Of a stretch of 64,000 bases of DNA, positions 8,243-15,730 are shown piece after piece (positions within the stretch are counted from its first letter, which is position 1; every line of letters starts with the position of its first letter). The DNA is from Paraplanobispora takensis (lineage in GTDB: Bacteria > Actinomycetota > Actinomycetes > Streptosporangiales > Streptosporangiaceae), in contig NZ_BOOK01000013.1 of assembly GCF_016863195.1 (NCBI RefSeq), forward strand, positions 1 to 64,000, read 5' to 3'. Made by a program: the position numbers and the translations under genes. The notes under the pieces were generated by a model. That model saw only the letters and a program-made list of their open reading frames with translations, made no database searches and was not told the DNA's origin.

Positions 8243-9085
8243 TCACGAGGTGAGGGCGGCGGCCTCCTCCTCTTCGATCTTCTGGTTCCACTCGCGCTTG
8301 GAGGACTGCCAGCCGTCCTCGTCGCGGCCGAGCCGCCAGTAGCCCGAGATGGACAGCTGGGAGAGCGGGACGCCGCGCTCGGTGCGCAGGTGACGGCGGA
8401 GCGCCTTGACGAAGTTGGCCTCGCCGTGGACGAAGGCGTGCAGGGTCCCCGGCGGGAAGTCGAGCTCGCGGACGGCGGTGACCAGGGCCTCGCCGACCTG
8501 CGCGTCGCCGCGGTGCAGCCAGGTGATCTTGGCGTCGCCGGGGGTGTCGAGCCGCTGCTCCTCCTCGGGGCCGGCCACCTCGACGAACACGAAGGCCGGT
8601 GCCCCGGAGGGCAGGCGCTCCAGGGACGCGGCGATGGCGGGCAGGGCGCTCTCGTCGCCCACCAGCAGGTGCCAGTCGGCCTCGGGGGAGGGCGCGTAGG
8701 CGCCGCCGGGGCCGAAGAACCAGATCTCCTCACCGGGCCGGACGCTCGCGGCCCACGGGCCGGCCAGGCCGCTGTCGCCGTGATGGACGAAGTCGAGGGT
8801 CAGCTCGGCCGCCTCCGGGTCCCAGGCGCGCACCGTGTAGGTCCGGGTGGTGGGCCACTGCTCGCGGGGCAGGTCGCGCTGGATCGCCTCCAGGTCGAAC
8901 GGCGCCGGATAGCTCACCCCCGTGGGCGGGAACAGGAGCTTGACGTAGTGGTCGGTGAACTCCCCGGCGCGCAGGCCGCGGAGGTCCTCGCCGCCGAGCA
9001 CCACCCGGATCATGTGAGGAGTGAGCCGTTCGGTGCGGAGCACCTCACCGCGGGTCGCCTTCCGCACGGGCCTGCCCTCTGCCAT
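8243..9085 (-). CDS. Siderophore-interacting protein (FAD ferric-siderophore reductase)
   Basis: A 280-residue cytoplasmic flavoprotein of the ViuB/YqjH family, which releases iron from ferric siderophores by NAD(P)H-dependent reduction. The FAD-binding motif RTYTVR is near residue 89 and the family segment DSGLAGPWAASVRPGEE follows. The C-terminal half has the NAD(P)-binding segment LLVGDESALPAIAASLERLP and a conserved Trp-rich end (SGYWRLGRDEDGWQ). A GGGGAG ribosome binding site precedes the ATG. An iron box lies 22 nt upstream, so expression should rise when iron is scarce. Confidence 0.93.
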   Translation of the reverse strand: MAEGRPVRKATRGEVLRTERLTPHMIRVVLGGEDLRGLRAGEFTDHYVKLLFPPTGVSYPAPFDLEAIQRDLPREQWPTTRTYTVRAWDPEAAELTLDFVHHGDSGLAGPWAASVRPGEEIWFFGPGGAYAPSPEADWHLLVGDESALPAIAASLERLPSGAPAFVFVEVAGPEEEQRLDTPGDAKITWLHRGDAQVGEALVTAVRELDFPPGTLHAFVHGEANFVKALRRHLRTERGVPLSQLSISGYWRLGRDEDGWQSSKREWNQKIEEEEAAALTS

Positions 9086-9107
9086 ATGCCACTCCCCGCA
9101 TCATCTC

Positions 9108-9127
9108 AACTTAGGTATGCCTAAGTT
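9108..9127. promoter_or_regulatory. Iron box (IdeR/DmdR operator)
   Basis: Perfect 8-bp arms AACTTAGG and CCTAAGTT around TATG, matching the TTAGG-CCTAA core of DtxR-family operators. On the minus strand it overlaps a possible -10 (TACCTA) with TGACCG 18 nt upstream. It lies just before the siderophore-interacting protein gene and should repress it when iron is plentiful. Confidence 0.88.
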
Positions 9128-9138
9128 GTAGCATACGG

Positions 9139-10488
9139 TCATTCGAGGGTCGCGACGGCCTTGACGACCCGGTCGACCTCCTCGGGCGTGGTGACGATCC
9201 CGGGGCCCAGGCGCAGATACCGTTCACGGTAGGGCGTGACGCTGGCGACGATCCGGTGGCGTTCCCGCAGGCGCAGGGTGGCCAGGCCGGCGTCCACGCC
9301 GGTGATCGCGCAGCAGACGATCCCGGCCGAGAGTCCGGCGTCCACGGGGGTGATCAGCCGCACGTTCCGCAGCGCGGACAGCCCCTCCTTGAGCCGGGTG
9401 GCCTGTTCGGCGATCCGGGCGGCGACGCGGTCCTTGCCGATCGCCCGGTGGAAGGCGAAGGCCTCGCTGAGCGCCCAGCGGTGCTCGAAGCTGTGATAGC
9501 CGCCGGGCGTGCCGAGGACGCCGCCGGGCCCGGACGGGGCGTACCCGTCGATCCACCCGCTGAAGGCGGGCCCGGAGAAGCTGGGGATGACGGGGCGCAG
9601 GGCGTCCCAGGCGCGACCCCAGACGATGCCGGTGCCGCGCGGGCCGTACAGCCACTTGTGGGTCCCGCTGACCAGGAAGTCGCAGTCGAGGTCGCCGACG
9701 TCGTCGGCCAGCGCCCCGAACCCGTGCACCCCGTCCACGCACAACAGCGCCCGGTCCTGTTCGTCCCTGGAGGCGTTGGCCTCGGCGAGCATGCGGGCGA
9801 TCTCGCGCACGGGCAGCCGCACCCCGGTGCCGGAGTGCACCCAGGTGACGGCGACCACCCGGGTCCTGGGACCGAGCGCCTCCTTCAGCCGGGAGACGAT
9901 CGCGTCGGCCGAGGCGGTGGACGGCTCGTCGTACAGGCGCGCCCGGCGGACCTTCGCCCCGGTGCGCTCGGCCAGCAGCCGCAGGCTCTCGTGCGTGGCG
10001 TAGAAGTCGTGCTCGGTGGTCAGCACGTCCTGGCCCGGCAGCAGCCGCAGCCCGCCGTACAGCAGGCCCAGGCCCATGGTGGTGCTGTCGGTGAGCGCCA
10101 CGTCGTCCGCCCGGCCGCCGAGATAGCCCGCGGCGGCCTCGCGCACGGGCTCCTCGCGGTCGGGGCCGTTGATCAGGTAGGCCTCGGTGTCGGTGTCCAG
10201 GGCGCGCCGGTGCTCCTCGACGGCCCGTCGCACCGGGGCGGGATGGGCGGCCAGCACGTAGGCGGCGAACTGGGCGTGCCCCGGGTCCAGGGCGAACTGG
10301 GCGCGCACCGACTCCCAGCTCGCCGGGTCGAACGGCGGCGCGGATCCGCCGGCCCGGCCGGCGTCGCCGGCCGCGGGGCGATCACCGGAGCCCTCGGCGG
10401 TGCATCCGGCCAGCGCCGCTCCGGCGCCGGCGAGCAGGCCCGCGCCGAGCAGGGCCCTGCGCCCCACCGGGAGGTCGCGCTCTCGCAT
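9139..10488 (-). CDS. Tat-exported lipoprotein, aminotransferase class V (isopenicillin N epimerase-like)
   Basis: A 449-residue protein with a twin-arginine signal (GRRALLGAGLLAGAGAALAGC) that ends in a lipobox LAGC, so it should be folded with cofactor and anchored outside the membrane. The mature part is a fold-type I PLP enzyme: substrate segment LTDSTTMGLGLLYGGL, cofactor Asp in LLCVDGVHGFGAL and the PLP-binding Lys in SGTHKWLYGPRGTG. It resembles isopenicillin-N epimerase/cysteine desulfurase-type proteins; the substrate is unknown. Start 10488 was chosen because it places the Arg pair near the N-terminus; an upstream in-frame start would add 21 residues that spoil the signal. It lies upstream of the iron-regulated gene, with the iron box between. 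Confidence 0.88.
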   Translation of the reverse strand: MRERDLPVGRRALLGAGLLAGAGAALAGCTAEGSGDRPAAGDAGRAGGSAPPFDPASWESVRAQFALDPGHAQFAAYVLAAHPAPVRRAVEEHRRALDTDTEAYLINGPDREEPVREAAAGYLGGRADDVALTDSTTMGLGLLYGGLRLLPGQDVLTTEHDFYATHESLRLLAERTGAKVRRARLYDEPSTASADAIVSRLKEALGPRTRVVAVTWVHSGTGVRLPVREIARMLAEANASRDEQDRALLCVDGVHGFGALADDVGDLDCDFLVSGTHKWLYGPRGTGIVWGRAWDALRPVIPSFSGPAFSGWIDGYAPSGPGGVLGTPGGYHSFEHRWALSEAFAFHRAIGKDRVAARIAEQATRLKEGLSALRNVRLITPVDAGLSAGIVCCAITGVDAGLATLRLRERHRIVASVTPYRERYLRLGPGIVTTPEEVDRVVKAVATLE

Positions 10489-10625
10489 CGTGGCATGTCC
10501 CCCTGTCGCCCTGTGGCCCTTTCTTATGTGGCCCCTTCCTACATGGATCATGCGGGCCTGCCAAGGGAACGGCCGCCCATTTGCGAATCTACAGCGTAAA
10601 GGCGAGGGGCATGCCGATCAGATCG

Positions 10626-11783
10626 TCAGCGCCGTATCCCCGCCACCTGCCGGATCAGGTCGGAGACGCGGACGATGCCCATGCAGCGGCCGACCTCGTC
10701 GGTGACCACCAGGTCGTCGTAGACCCGCTCGTCGTCGCGCCCGGCGACCTGCATGGCGGCGATGGCCGGCGTCGTCCTGGGGACCGCGCGGACGCTGTCG
10801 GCCAGGCGCACGGCCGGTTTCTTGCCGTGCAGGGCGTGGCCGAAGCGGCTGGCGATGGACAGCAGGAAGCGGCTGCGGTCCAGGCTGCCCTTCGGCCGCT
10901 GGTACTCGTCGACCAGGACCACGCTGGAGATGGAGGGCTCGCTGCTGAAGACCTCGACGGCGTCCTCGGCGGTGGCCTCCTCGGGGAGCGTCACCGCGGG
11001 CAGCAGGAACTCCTGGACGCGAGGGCCGAGCAGGAGCTGGACCGGCTCGGGCTCGGCGACCGGCAGCGGGACGTGGATCCGGCCGGAGGGGCCGGGGACC
11101 AGCAGCGGCCCCTGCGCCAGCCGTACCCCCCAGGAGCGGGCGGCGGCGAGCTGGGCCTCCTGGGAGACGCCGGGGACGAGCACGTGGGCGCCCACGCTCA
11201 CGGCGAGGGACACCATCGCCTCGGCCAGCGCCGCGCGGCGCGCGTCGCGCGGGATCCGCGCCACGAGGCGGGGGGAGATCACCGCCAGGTACGGCGAGGC
11301 GTCGGTGAGCAGGTCCAGCGGGACGTGGGCGGTGCCCAGGTCGCCCACCGCGATGAGATAGCCGATGGCGCGCAGCCCGTCCAGGCCGATGAGCAGGGCC
11401 CGGCGGTCGGCCTCGGCGAACCCGCCCCTGATCATCAGGATGATCTCGCGGGGCCGCCGCCCCGACACGCGCAGCGCCTCGTGGAGCGGCGCCATCGCGC
11501 CCGAGCCGCTGATCACCGCGGCCGTGGGCAGGGGGAGGACCAGGGGGAGCGGGGACTCACTCCTGGATATGTCCGTGACGGTCGCGGCGAGGGCGACGAC
11601 GTCTCCGTGGCCGGAACCGCCCTCTCCCAGATCGCCGCCGACCGCCTGAAACGCGATGACGCCCCCGGTGTCGAGGTCGACGATCGGCGCTATGCCCGCC
11701 ATGGTGATCGGTGGCGCCGCTGCGGTGGCGCCGGAGCTCTCCGAGGGGGCGAACTGCGTATTGGTCGGCACGTACAGAGACAA
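10626..11783 (-). CDS. Degenerate EAL domain fused to a CBS-type C-terminal region
   Basis: A protein of about 385 residues. The middle (about 25-250) has the outline of an EAL cyclic-di-GMP phosphodiesterase, but key residues are lost: the EAL signature is replaced by GVIAFQAV, DDFG by VGDLG, and the KID and EGVE motifs by VIS and VPGVS, while QGPLL at the end is kept. It is thus unlikely to hydrolyse c-di-GMP and may bind it or have another role. The last 140 residues resemble a CBS pair (TAEDAVEVFSSEPSISSVVLV and YDDLVVTDEVGRCMGIVRVSDL). The start is uncertain: TTG at 11783 or the in-frame GTG at 11771. Confidence 0.8.
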   Translation of the reverse strand: MSLYVPTNTQFAPSESSGATAAAPPITMAGIAPIVDLDTGGVIAFQAVGGDLGEGGSGHGDVVALAATVTDISRSESPLPLVLPLPTAAVISGSGAMAPLHEALRVSGRRPREIILMIRGGFAEADRRALLIGLDGLRAIGYLIAVGDLGTAHVPLDLLTDASPYLAVISPRLVARIPRDARRAALAEAMVSLAVSVGAHVLVPGVSQEAQLAAARSWGVRLAQGPLLVPGPSGRIHVPLPVAEPEPVQLLLGPRVQEFLLPAVTLPEEATAEDAVEVFSSEPSISSVVLVDEYQRPKGSLDRSRFLLSIASRFGHALHGKKPAVRLADSVRAVPRTTPAIAAMQVAGRDDERVYDDLVVTDEVGRCMGIVRVSDLIRQVAGIRR

Positions 11784-11911
11784 TGAGTCACACCTGGGGC
11801 GGATGTAAGACGCGTGCGGTGATGTTCACCGATATTTCTCCGCCTGTTGTGCCTTTTTCACCTCGTCGTCTCCTGTCCGCCCGCGGGGCGGATCGCAGTG
11901 CGCCCGGCCAG

Positions 11912-11917
11912 TAGGGT
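11912..11917 (+). promoter_or_regulatory. -10 box TAGGGT, leaderless start
   Basis: TAGGGT followed by exactly 7 nt and ATG at 11925; the gene lacks a ribosome binding site. Confidence 0.55.
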
Positions 11918-11924
11918 CGCGGAC

Positions 11925-12581
11925 ATGACGTCACGACCGGCAGCGGGGGGAGGGCGCTGGGTCTCGGTGGGGCCGGAGCGGCTCGGCCGCTGGATCGACG
12001 GCTTCGCGCAGCGGCACGGCCCGATCGAGGTGACCGCCGCCGAGGAGGTGGTGCGGATCGAGGGCGGCGACGGGGCGGTGGCCGAGATGCTGGTGCCCTT
12101 TCCGCCGCTGACCCCCGAGGGCGGCGGCCCGCTGGCCCGGCTGACCACCCACGCGCGCAGGGAGCGCCGGATCGGCGTGCTGCTGGTCCGGCTCGGCGGT
12201 CACGCCGCCGGGATCTTCCAGGGGGAGGCGCTGGTCTCCTCCAAGGTCGGCTCGCGGCAGGTCCACGGCCGCAGCGCGGCGGGCGGGTGGTCGCAGCAGC
12301 GCTTCGCCCGGCGCAGGGAGAAACAGGTCGGCCAGGCGCACGAGGCGGCGGCCGAGGTGGCGCTGCGGATCCTGGGCCCGCACGTGGCCGAGCTGGAGGC
12401 GGTGATCCTGGGCGGCGACCGGCGCGCGGTGGACGCGCTGCGGGCCGACCGCCGCCTCGCCCCGGTCTTCGCGCTGGAGGCCGAGCCCTTCCTGACGGTC
12501 CCCGATCCCCGCCTGGCGGTGCTGACCGCCGCCCCCGCGCAGTTCCGCGCGGTCAGGATCAAGGTCGTCGATCCCGGCTGA
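11925..12581 (+). CDS. acVLRF1-family peptidyl-tRNA hydrolase (ribosome rescue)
   Basis: A 218-residue protein of the actinobacterial Vms1/ANKZF1-like release factor family, which frees nascent chains from tRNA on stalled 50S subunits. The catalytic loop is visible as VHGRSAAGGWSQQRFARRREKQ split around residues 107-128, with the conserved GGWSQQRFARRR and a catalytic-type Gln. The C-terminal region (ILGPHVAELEAVILGGDRRA) matches the remainder of the domain. The start was set by the -10 box 7 nt upstream; an in-frame upstream ATG would add 26 low-quality residues. It lies before an ABC-F gene on the same strand, so two ribosome-acting factors sit side by side. Confidence 0.88.
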   Translation: MTSRPAAGGGRWVSVGPERLGRWIDGFAQRHGPIEVTAAEEVVRIEGGDGAVAEMLVPFPPLTPEGGGPLARLTTHARRERRIGVLLVRLGGHAAGIFQGEALVSSKVGSRQVHGRSAAGGWSQQRFARRREKQVGQAHEAAAEVALRILGPHVAELEAVILGGDRRAVDALRADRRLAPVFALEAEPFLTVPDPRLAVLTAAPAQFRAVRIKVVDPG

Positions 12582-12610
12582 TCATGGAAGGGAGGGGCGC
12601 GCGCGAGCCG

Positions 12611-12616
12611 TACACT
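12611..12616 (+). promoter_or_regulatory. -10 box TACACT for the ABC-F leader
   Basis: TACACT, then 7 nt, then the ATG of a five-codon peptide at 12624. The layout matches the leaderless starts elsewhere in the window and places the ABC-F gene behind a 137-nt leader. Confidence 0.5.
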
Positions 12617-12623
12617 GATCGGT

Positions 12624-12641
12624 ATGCGCACTCCCGATTGA
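12624..12641 (+). CDS. Leader peptide MRTPD upstream of the ABC-F gene
   Basis: ATG-CGC-ACT-CCC-GAT-TGA, a five-residue open frame 120 nt before the ABC-F start and placed 7 nt after a -10 box. Short leader peptides before antibiotic-resistance ABC-F and rRNA methylase genes work by ribosome stalling that alters RNA folding; that function is inferred here from position only. Confidence 0.45.
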   Translation: MRTPD

Positions 12642-12681
12642 CGCCGGCCGCGACGGGGCGGGACGGCCGAGCCGAGAGCCG

Positions 12682-12738
12682 GGAGACACAGGGCGCGGCG
12701 GGCTCGGTGGCAGCGACGTAGTGAGCCTGTGTATCTCC
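12682..12738 (+). promoter_or_regulatory. Leader hairpin (candidate attenuator) before the ABC-F gene
   Basis: GGAGA-CACAGG at 12682-12692 pairs with CCTGTG-TA-TCTCC at 12726-12738: 11 bp with a 2-nt bulge and a 33-nt GC-rich loop that can fold further. It lies between the leader peptide and the ABC-F ATG (12761). There is no U-run, so whether it stops transcription or masks translation is open. Confidence 0.45.
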
Positions 12739-12760
12739 AGCCTGGGAGTGTTCTCCAACC

Positions 12761-14359
12761 ATGATCATAGCTTCTGACATCGAACTGCGCGCCGGGGCCC
12801 GCCTGCTCATCGAGGGCGCGTCGTTCCGGGTCAACGCCGGGGACAAGATCGGGCTCGTCGGGCGCAACGGCGCCGGCAAGACCACGTTGACCCGGGTGCT
12901 GGCCGGTGAGGGGATCCCCGCCTCGGGCACGGTCACCATCACCGGTTCGGTGGGCTATCTGCCGCAGGACCCGCGCACGGGCGACCTCCAGGTGATCGCC
13001 CGCGACCGCATCCTGTCGGCGCGCGGGCTGGACGAGGTGCTGCGCGAGCTGCGCGAGGCCGAGCAGGGCATGTCCTCTGCCGACCAGCGCACCAGGGACC
13101 GCGCGGTGCGCGCCTACGGGCGGCTGGAGGACCGGCTGCACGTCCTGGGCGGATACGCCGCCGAGTCGGAGGCCGCCTCGATCGCCTCCAGCCTCGGGCT
13201 GCCCGACCGGGTGCTGACGCAGCCGCTGGAGACCCTCTCCGGAGGCCAGCGCAGGCGGGTGGAACTGGCCCGGATCCTGTTCAGCGGGGCGGAGACTCTC
13301 CTGCTCGACGAGCCCACAAACCACCTCGACGCGGACTCGATCAGCTGGCTTCGTGACTTTTTGCGATCACATCAAGGTGGCTTGATCATCATCAGCCACG
13401 ACGTCGGTCTCCTTGAAGCGACGGTAAACCGGGTTCTGCACCTGGACGCCAACCGCGCGGTGATCGACACCTACAACGTCGGCTGGAAGGCCTATCTCGC
13501 CCAGCGGGAGACCGACGAGAAGCGCCGCAGGCGCGAGCGGGCCAACGCCGAGAAGCAGGCCTCGGCGCTGATGGCGCAGGCCGACAAGATGCGGGCCAAG
13601 GCCACCAAGGCCAAGGCGGCCCAGGACATGCAGCGCCGTGCCGAGCGGCTGCTGGCCGGCCTGGAGGTGGAGCGGCGCAGCGACAAGGTCGCCAAGCTCC
13701 GCTTCCCCCAGCCCGCGCCGTGCGGGCGCACCCCGATCACGGCGACGGAGCTGTCGAAGTCCTACGGCTCGCTGGAGGTCTTCACCGACGTCAACGCCGC
13801 CGTGGACCGGGGTACGCGAGTCGTCATCCTGGGCCTGAACGGCGCGGGCAAGACCACGTTGCTGCGCATCCTGGCCGGCATCGAGGAGCCCGACACCGGC
13901 GAGGTGAAGCCGGGGCACGGCCTCAAGCTGGGCTACTACGCCCAGGAGCACGAGACGATCGATCCCGGGCGCACCGTGCTGGAGAACATGCGCTCGGCCG
14001 GGGGAGAGCTCCCCGACGTCGAGCTGCGCAAGGTCCTGGGCTCGTTCCTGTTCACCGGCGACGACGTGGACAAGCCCGCGGGCGTGCTGTCCGGCGGGGA
14101 GAAGACGCGTCTGGCCCTGGCCACGCTGGTGCTCTCGGCGGCCAACGTCCTGCTGCTCGACGAGCCCACCAACAACCTCGATCCGGCCAGCCGCGAGCAG
14201 GTTCTCTCGGCGCTGAGGTCCTATTCTGGGGCGATTGTCCTAGTTACACATGATGAGGGTGCTGTCGACGCTCTGCAGCCGGATAGGGTGATCTTGCTGC
14301 CTGACGGAGTCGAAGACGCGTGGAGCGACGAATTTTCCGATCTTGTGGCACTTGCCTGA
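12761..14359 (+). CDS. ABC-F family ATPase (ribosome-associated)
   Basis: A 532-residue protein with two ABC domains and no membrane segment, as in ABC-F translation factors and ribosome-protection proteins. Domain 1: Walker A GRNGAGKTT, signature LSGGQRRRVELARIL, Walker B LLLDEPTNHLD. Domain 2: GLNGAGKTT, LSGGEKTRLALATLV, LLLDEPTNNLD. The linker near residues 245-310 is long, basic and coiled (many Lys/Arg/Ala), the part that reaches into the ribosomal E and P sites. It follows acVLRF1 by 179 nt. The leader peptide and hairpin suggest induction by translation stress; whether it gives drug resistance cannot be told. Confidence 0.92.
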   Translation: MIIASDIELRAGARLLIEGASFRVNAGDKIGLVGRNGAGKTTLTRVLAGEGIPASGTVTITGSVGYLPQDPRTGDLQVIARDRILSARGLDEVLRELREAEQGMSSADQRTRDRAVRAYGRLEDRLHVLGGYAAESEAASIASSLGLPDRVLTQPLETLSGGQRRRVELARILFSGAETLLLDEPTNHLDADSISWLRDFLRSHQGGLIIISHDVGLLEATVNRVLHLDANRAVIDTYNVGWKAYLAQRETDEKRRRRERANAEKQASALMAQADKMRAKATKAKAAQDMQRRAERLLAGLEVERRSDKVAKLRFPQPAPCGRTPITATELSKSYGSLEVFTDVNAAVDRGTRVVILGLNGAGKTTLLRILAGIEEPDTGEVKPGHGLKLGYYAQEHETIDPGRTVLENMRSAGGELPDVELRKVLGSFLFTGDDVDKPAGVLSGGEKTRLALATLVLSAANVLLLDEPTNNLDPASREQVLSALRSYSGAIVLVTHDEGAVDALQPDRVILLPDGVEDAWSDEFSDLVALA

Positions 14360-14472
14360 TCTTAATTTGAGCGGGTACGGATCTTTTCCCTAGGAGTAGG
14401 TAGCCGATCCCGCAGAAATGACTGATCATGGCGGAGTAACGCTGCGGAAGTCTGGCACTACAGGAGGTACTC

Positions 14473-14688
14473 GTGGCCGAGACTCTGAAGAAGGGCACCC
14501 GGGTGACCGGGGCCGACCGTGAAAAACTGGCCGCCGATCTCAAGAAGCGCTACAGCTCGGGCGAGAGCATCCGCGCCCTGGCCGCTTCGACCGGCCGCTC
14601 GTACGGGTTCATCCACCGCATCCTGAGCGAGTCCGGCGTGACTCTGCGAGGACGCGGCGGCGCCACCCGAGGCAAGTCCAAGCGCTGA
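14473..14688 (+). CDS. Small helix-turn-helix protein
   Basis: A 71-residue basic protein. The centre holds a helix-turn-helix of the resolvase/HTH_38 kind (SSGESIRALAASTGRSYGFI then HRILSESGVTLRGRGG) and the tail is rich in Arg, Gly and Lys. It is a conserved type of small actinobacterial DNA-binding protein whose role I do not know. GTG at 14473 follows a perfect AGGAGG. It lies 113 nt after the ABC-F gene in AT-richer sequence and probably has its own promoter. Confidence 0.82.
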   Translation: MAETLKKGTRVTGADREKLAADLKKRYSSGESIRALAASTGRSYGFIHRILSESGVTLRGRGGATRGKSKR

Positions 14689-14817
14689 CCCCGCCTCGGA
14701 ACGCGCGACCGCAGCCGCTCGTCCGCCGTCAACCGTCCGCCCGGGCCTATAGAACCTCATTCTGGAGAGTCGATAGGCTCGGGCGAGATGGACGGCACGT
14801 CAATGGGAGGGCGAGCG

Positions 14818-15621
14818 ATGACGGAAGTGGCGCCTGGGGGGAGTGCGGAAAAGGTCTCCCCGGAGGAGGCCGGTCTGCGCTTCGAGGTGGACGGCGAGAT
14901 CGCGACGGTCACGCTGGCCCGGCCGGAAAAGCGGAACGCACAGACGTTCGCTACCTGGTCGGCGTTGGCTCAGATCGGTGAGCACCTGCCGCAGCAGGTG
15001 AGAATCGTCGTGGTCCGAGGTGAGGGGCCGTCCTTCTCGGCAGGGATCGACCTGCGGATGTTCACCCCGGAGGGGGTTCCCGGACAGGGTTCGTTCGCCA
15101 GCGCCGCGACTCTCGAGGGCAAGGCCTTCGAGGAGCGGATCGCCAAGGCTCAGGAGGGGTTTCTGTGGCTGAGGCGTCCGGACATCGTCTCGATCGCGGC
15201 CGTCCAGGGACACGCCGTCGGGGCCGGGTTCCAGCTCGCGCTGGCCTGTGACCTGCGCATCCTGGCCGACGACGCCAAGCTGTGCATGAAGGAGCCCGCG
15301 CTGGGGCTGGTGCCCGACCTGACCGGGACCAAGCCGCTGGTCGATCTGGTCGGCCTGTCCCGCGCCGTCGAGATCTGTCTCACGGCGCGGGTCGTGGGGG
15401 CCGAGGAGGCCGCCAGGATCGGCCTGGCCGAACTGGTCGTCGCGCCGGGAGAGCTGACGCGGGCCGTGGCGGACCTGTCGGCCGCGCTGCTGGCGACCAA
15501 CCGGGACGCCGCCGCGGCGACCAAGAGGCTGCTGCAGGGCGCCTCGGTGCGCACGCTGGAGGAGCAGTGCGCGGCCGAGCGCCTGGAGCAGGCGCAGCGG
15601 ATCAGGTCGCTGTTCGGCTGA
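14818..15621 (+). CDS. Enoyl-CoA hydratase/isomerase family protein
   Basis: A 267-residue crotonase-fold enzyme that probably hydrates or isomerises an acyl-CoA in fatty-acid or related catabolism. Oxyanion-hole segments are PSFSAGIDLRMF and QGHAVGAGFQLALACDLRI; the second is followed by a Glu-containing helix (MKEPALGLVPDLTGT). ATG 14818 has GGAGGG upstream. An earlier in-frame ATG at 14788 lies 8 nt after a TAGGCT box and could serve a leaderless form. The physiological substrate cannot be read. Confidence 0.9.
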   Translation: MTEVAPGGSAEKVSPEEAGLRFEVDGEIATVTLARPEKRNAQTFATWSALAQIGEHLPQQVRIVVVRGEGPSFSAGIDLRMFTPEGVPGQGSFASAATLEGKAFEERIAKAQEGFLWLRRPDIVSIAAVQGHAVGAGFQLALACDLRILADDAKLCMKEPALGLVPDLTGTKPLVDLVGLSRAVEICLTARVVGAEEAARIGLAELVVAPGELTRAVADLSAALLATNRDAAAATKRLLQGASVRTLEEQCAAERLEQAQRIRSLFG

Positions 15622-15695
15622 CCCCGCCCTTCGCGGGCTCCGCGGGTCACGCCGGGCGGCCGTGTTCGCCTCCGGCTGATCCGGGAATCGCGTAG

Positions 15696-15723
15696 CCTCT
15701 CCCGGTGCTCGCATCGGGAGAGG
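15696..15723. promoter_or_regulatory. Inverted repeat over promoter and ribosome binding site of the ABC exporter
   Basis: Perfect 9-bp arms CCTCTCCCG (15696-15704) and CGGGAGAGG (15715-15723) with a 10-nt spacer. The left arm overlaps a TAGCCT -10 box (15693-15698) and the right arm overlaps the AGGAGG ribosome binding site. It could be a repressor operator or an RNA hairpin hiding the ribosome site. Confidence 0.5.
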
Positions 15724-15730
15724 AGGTCAC

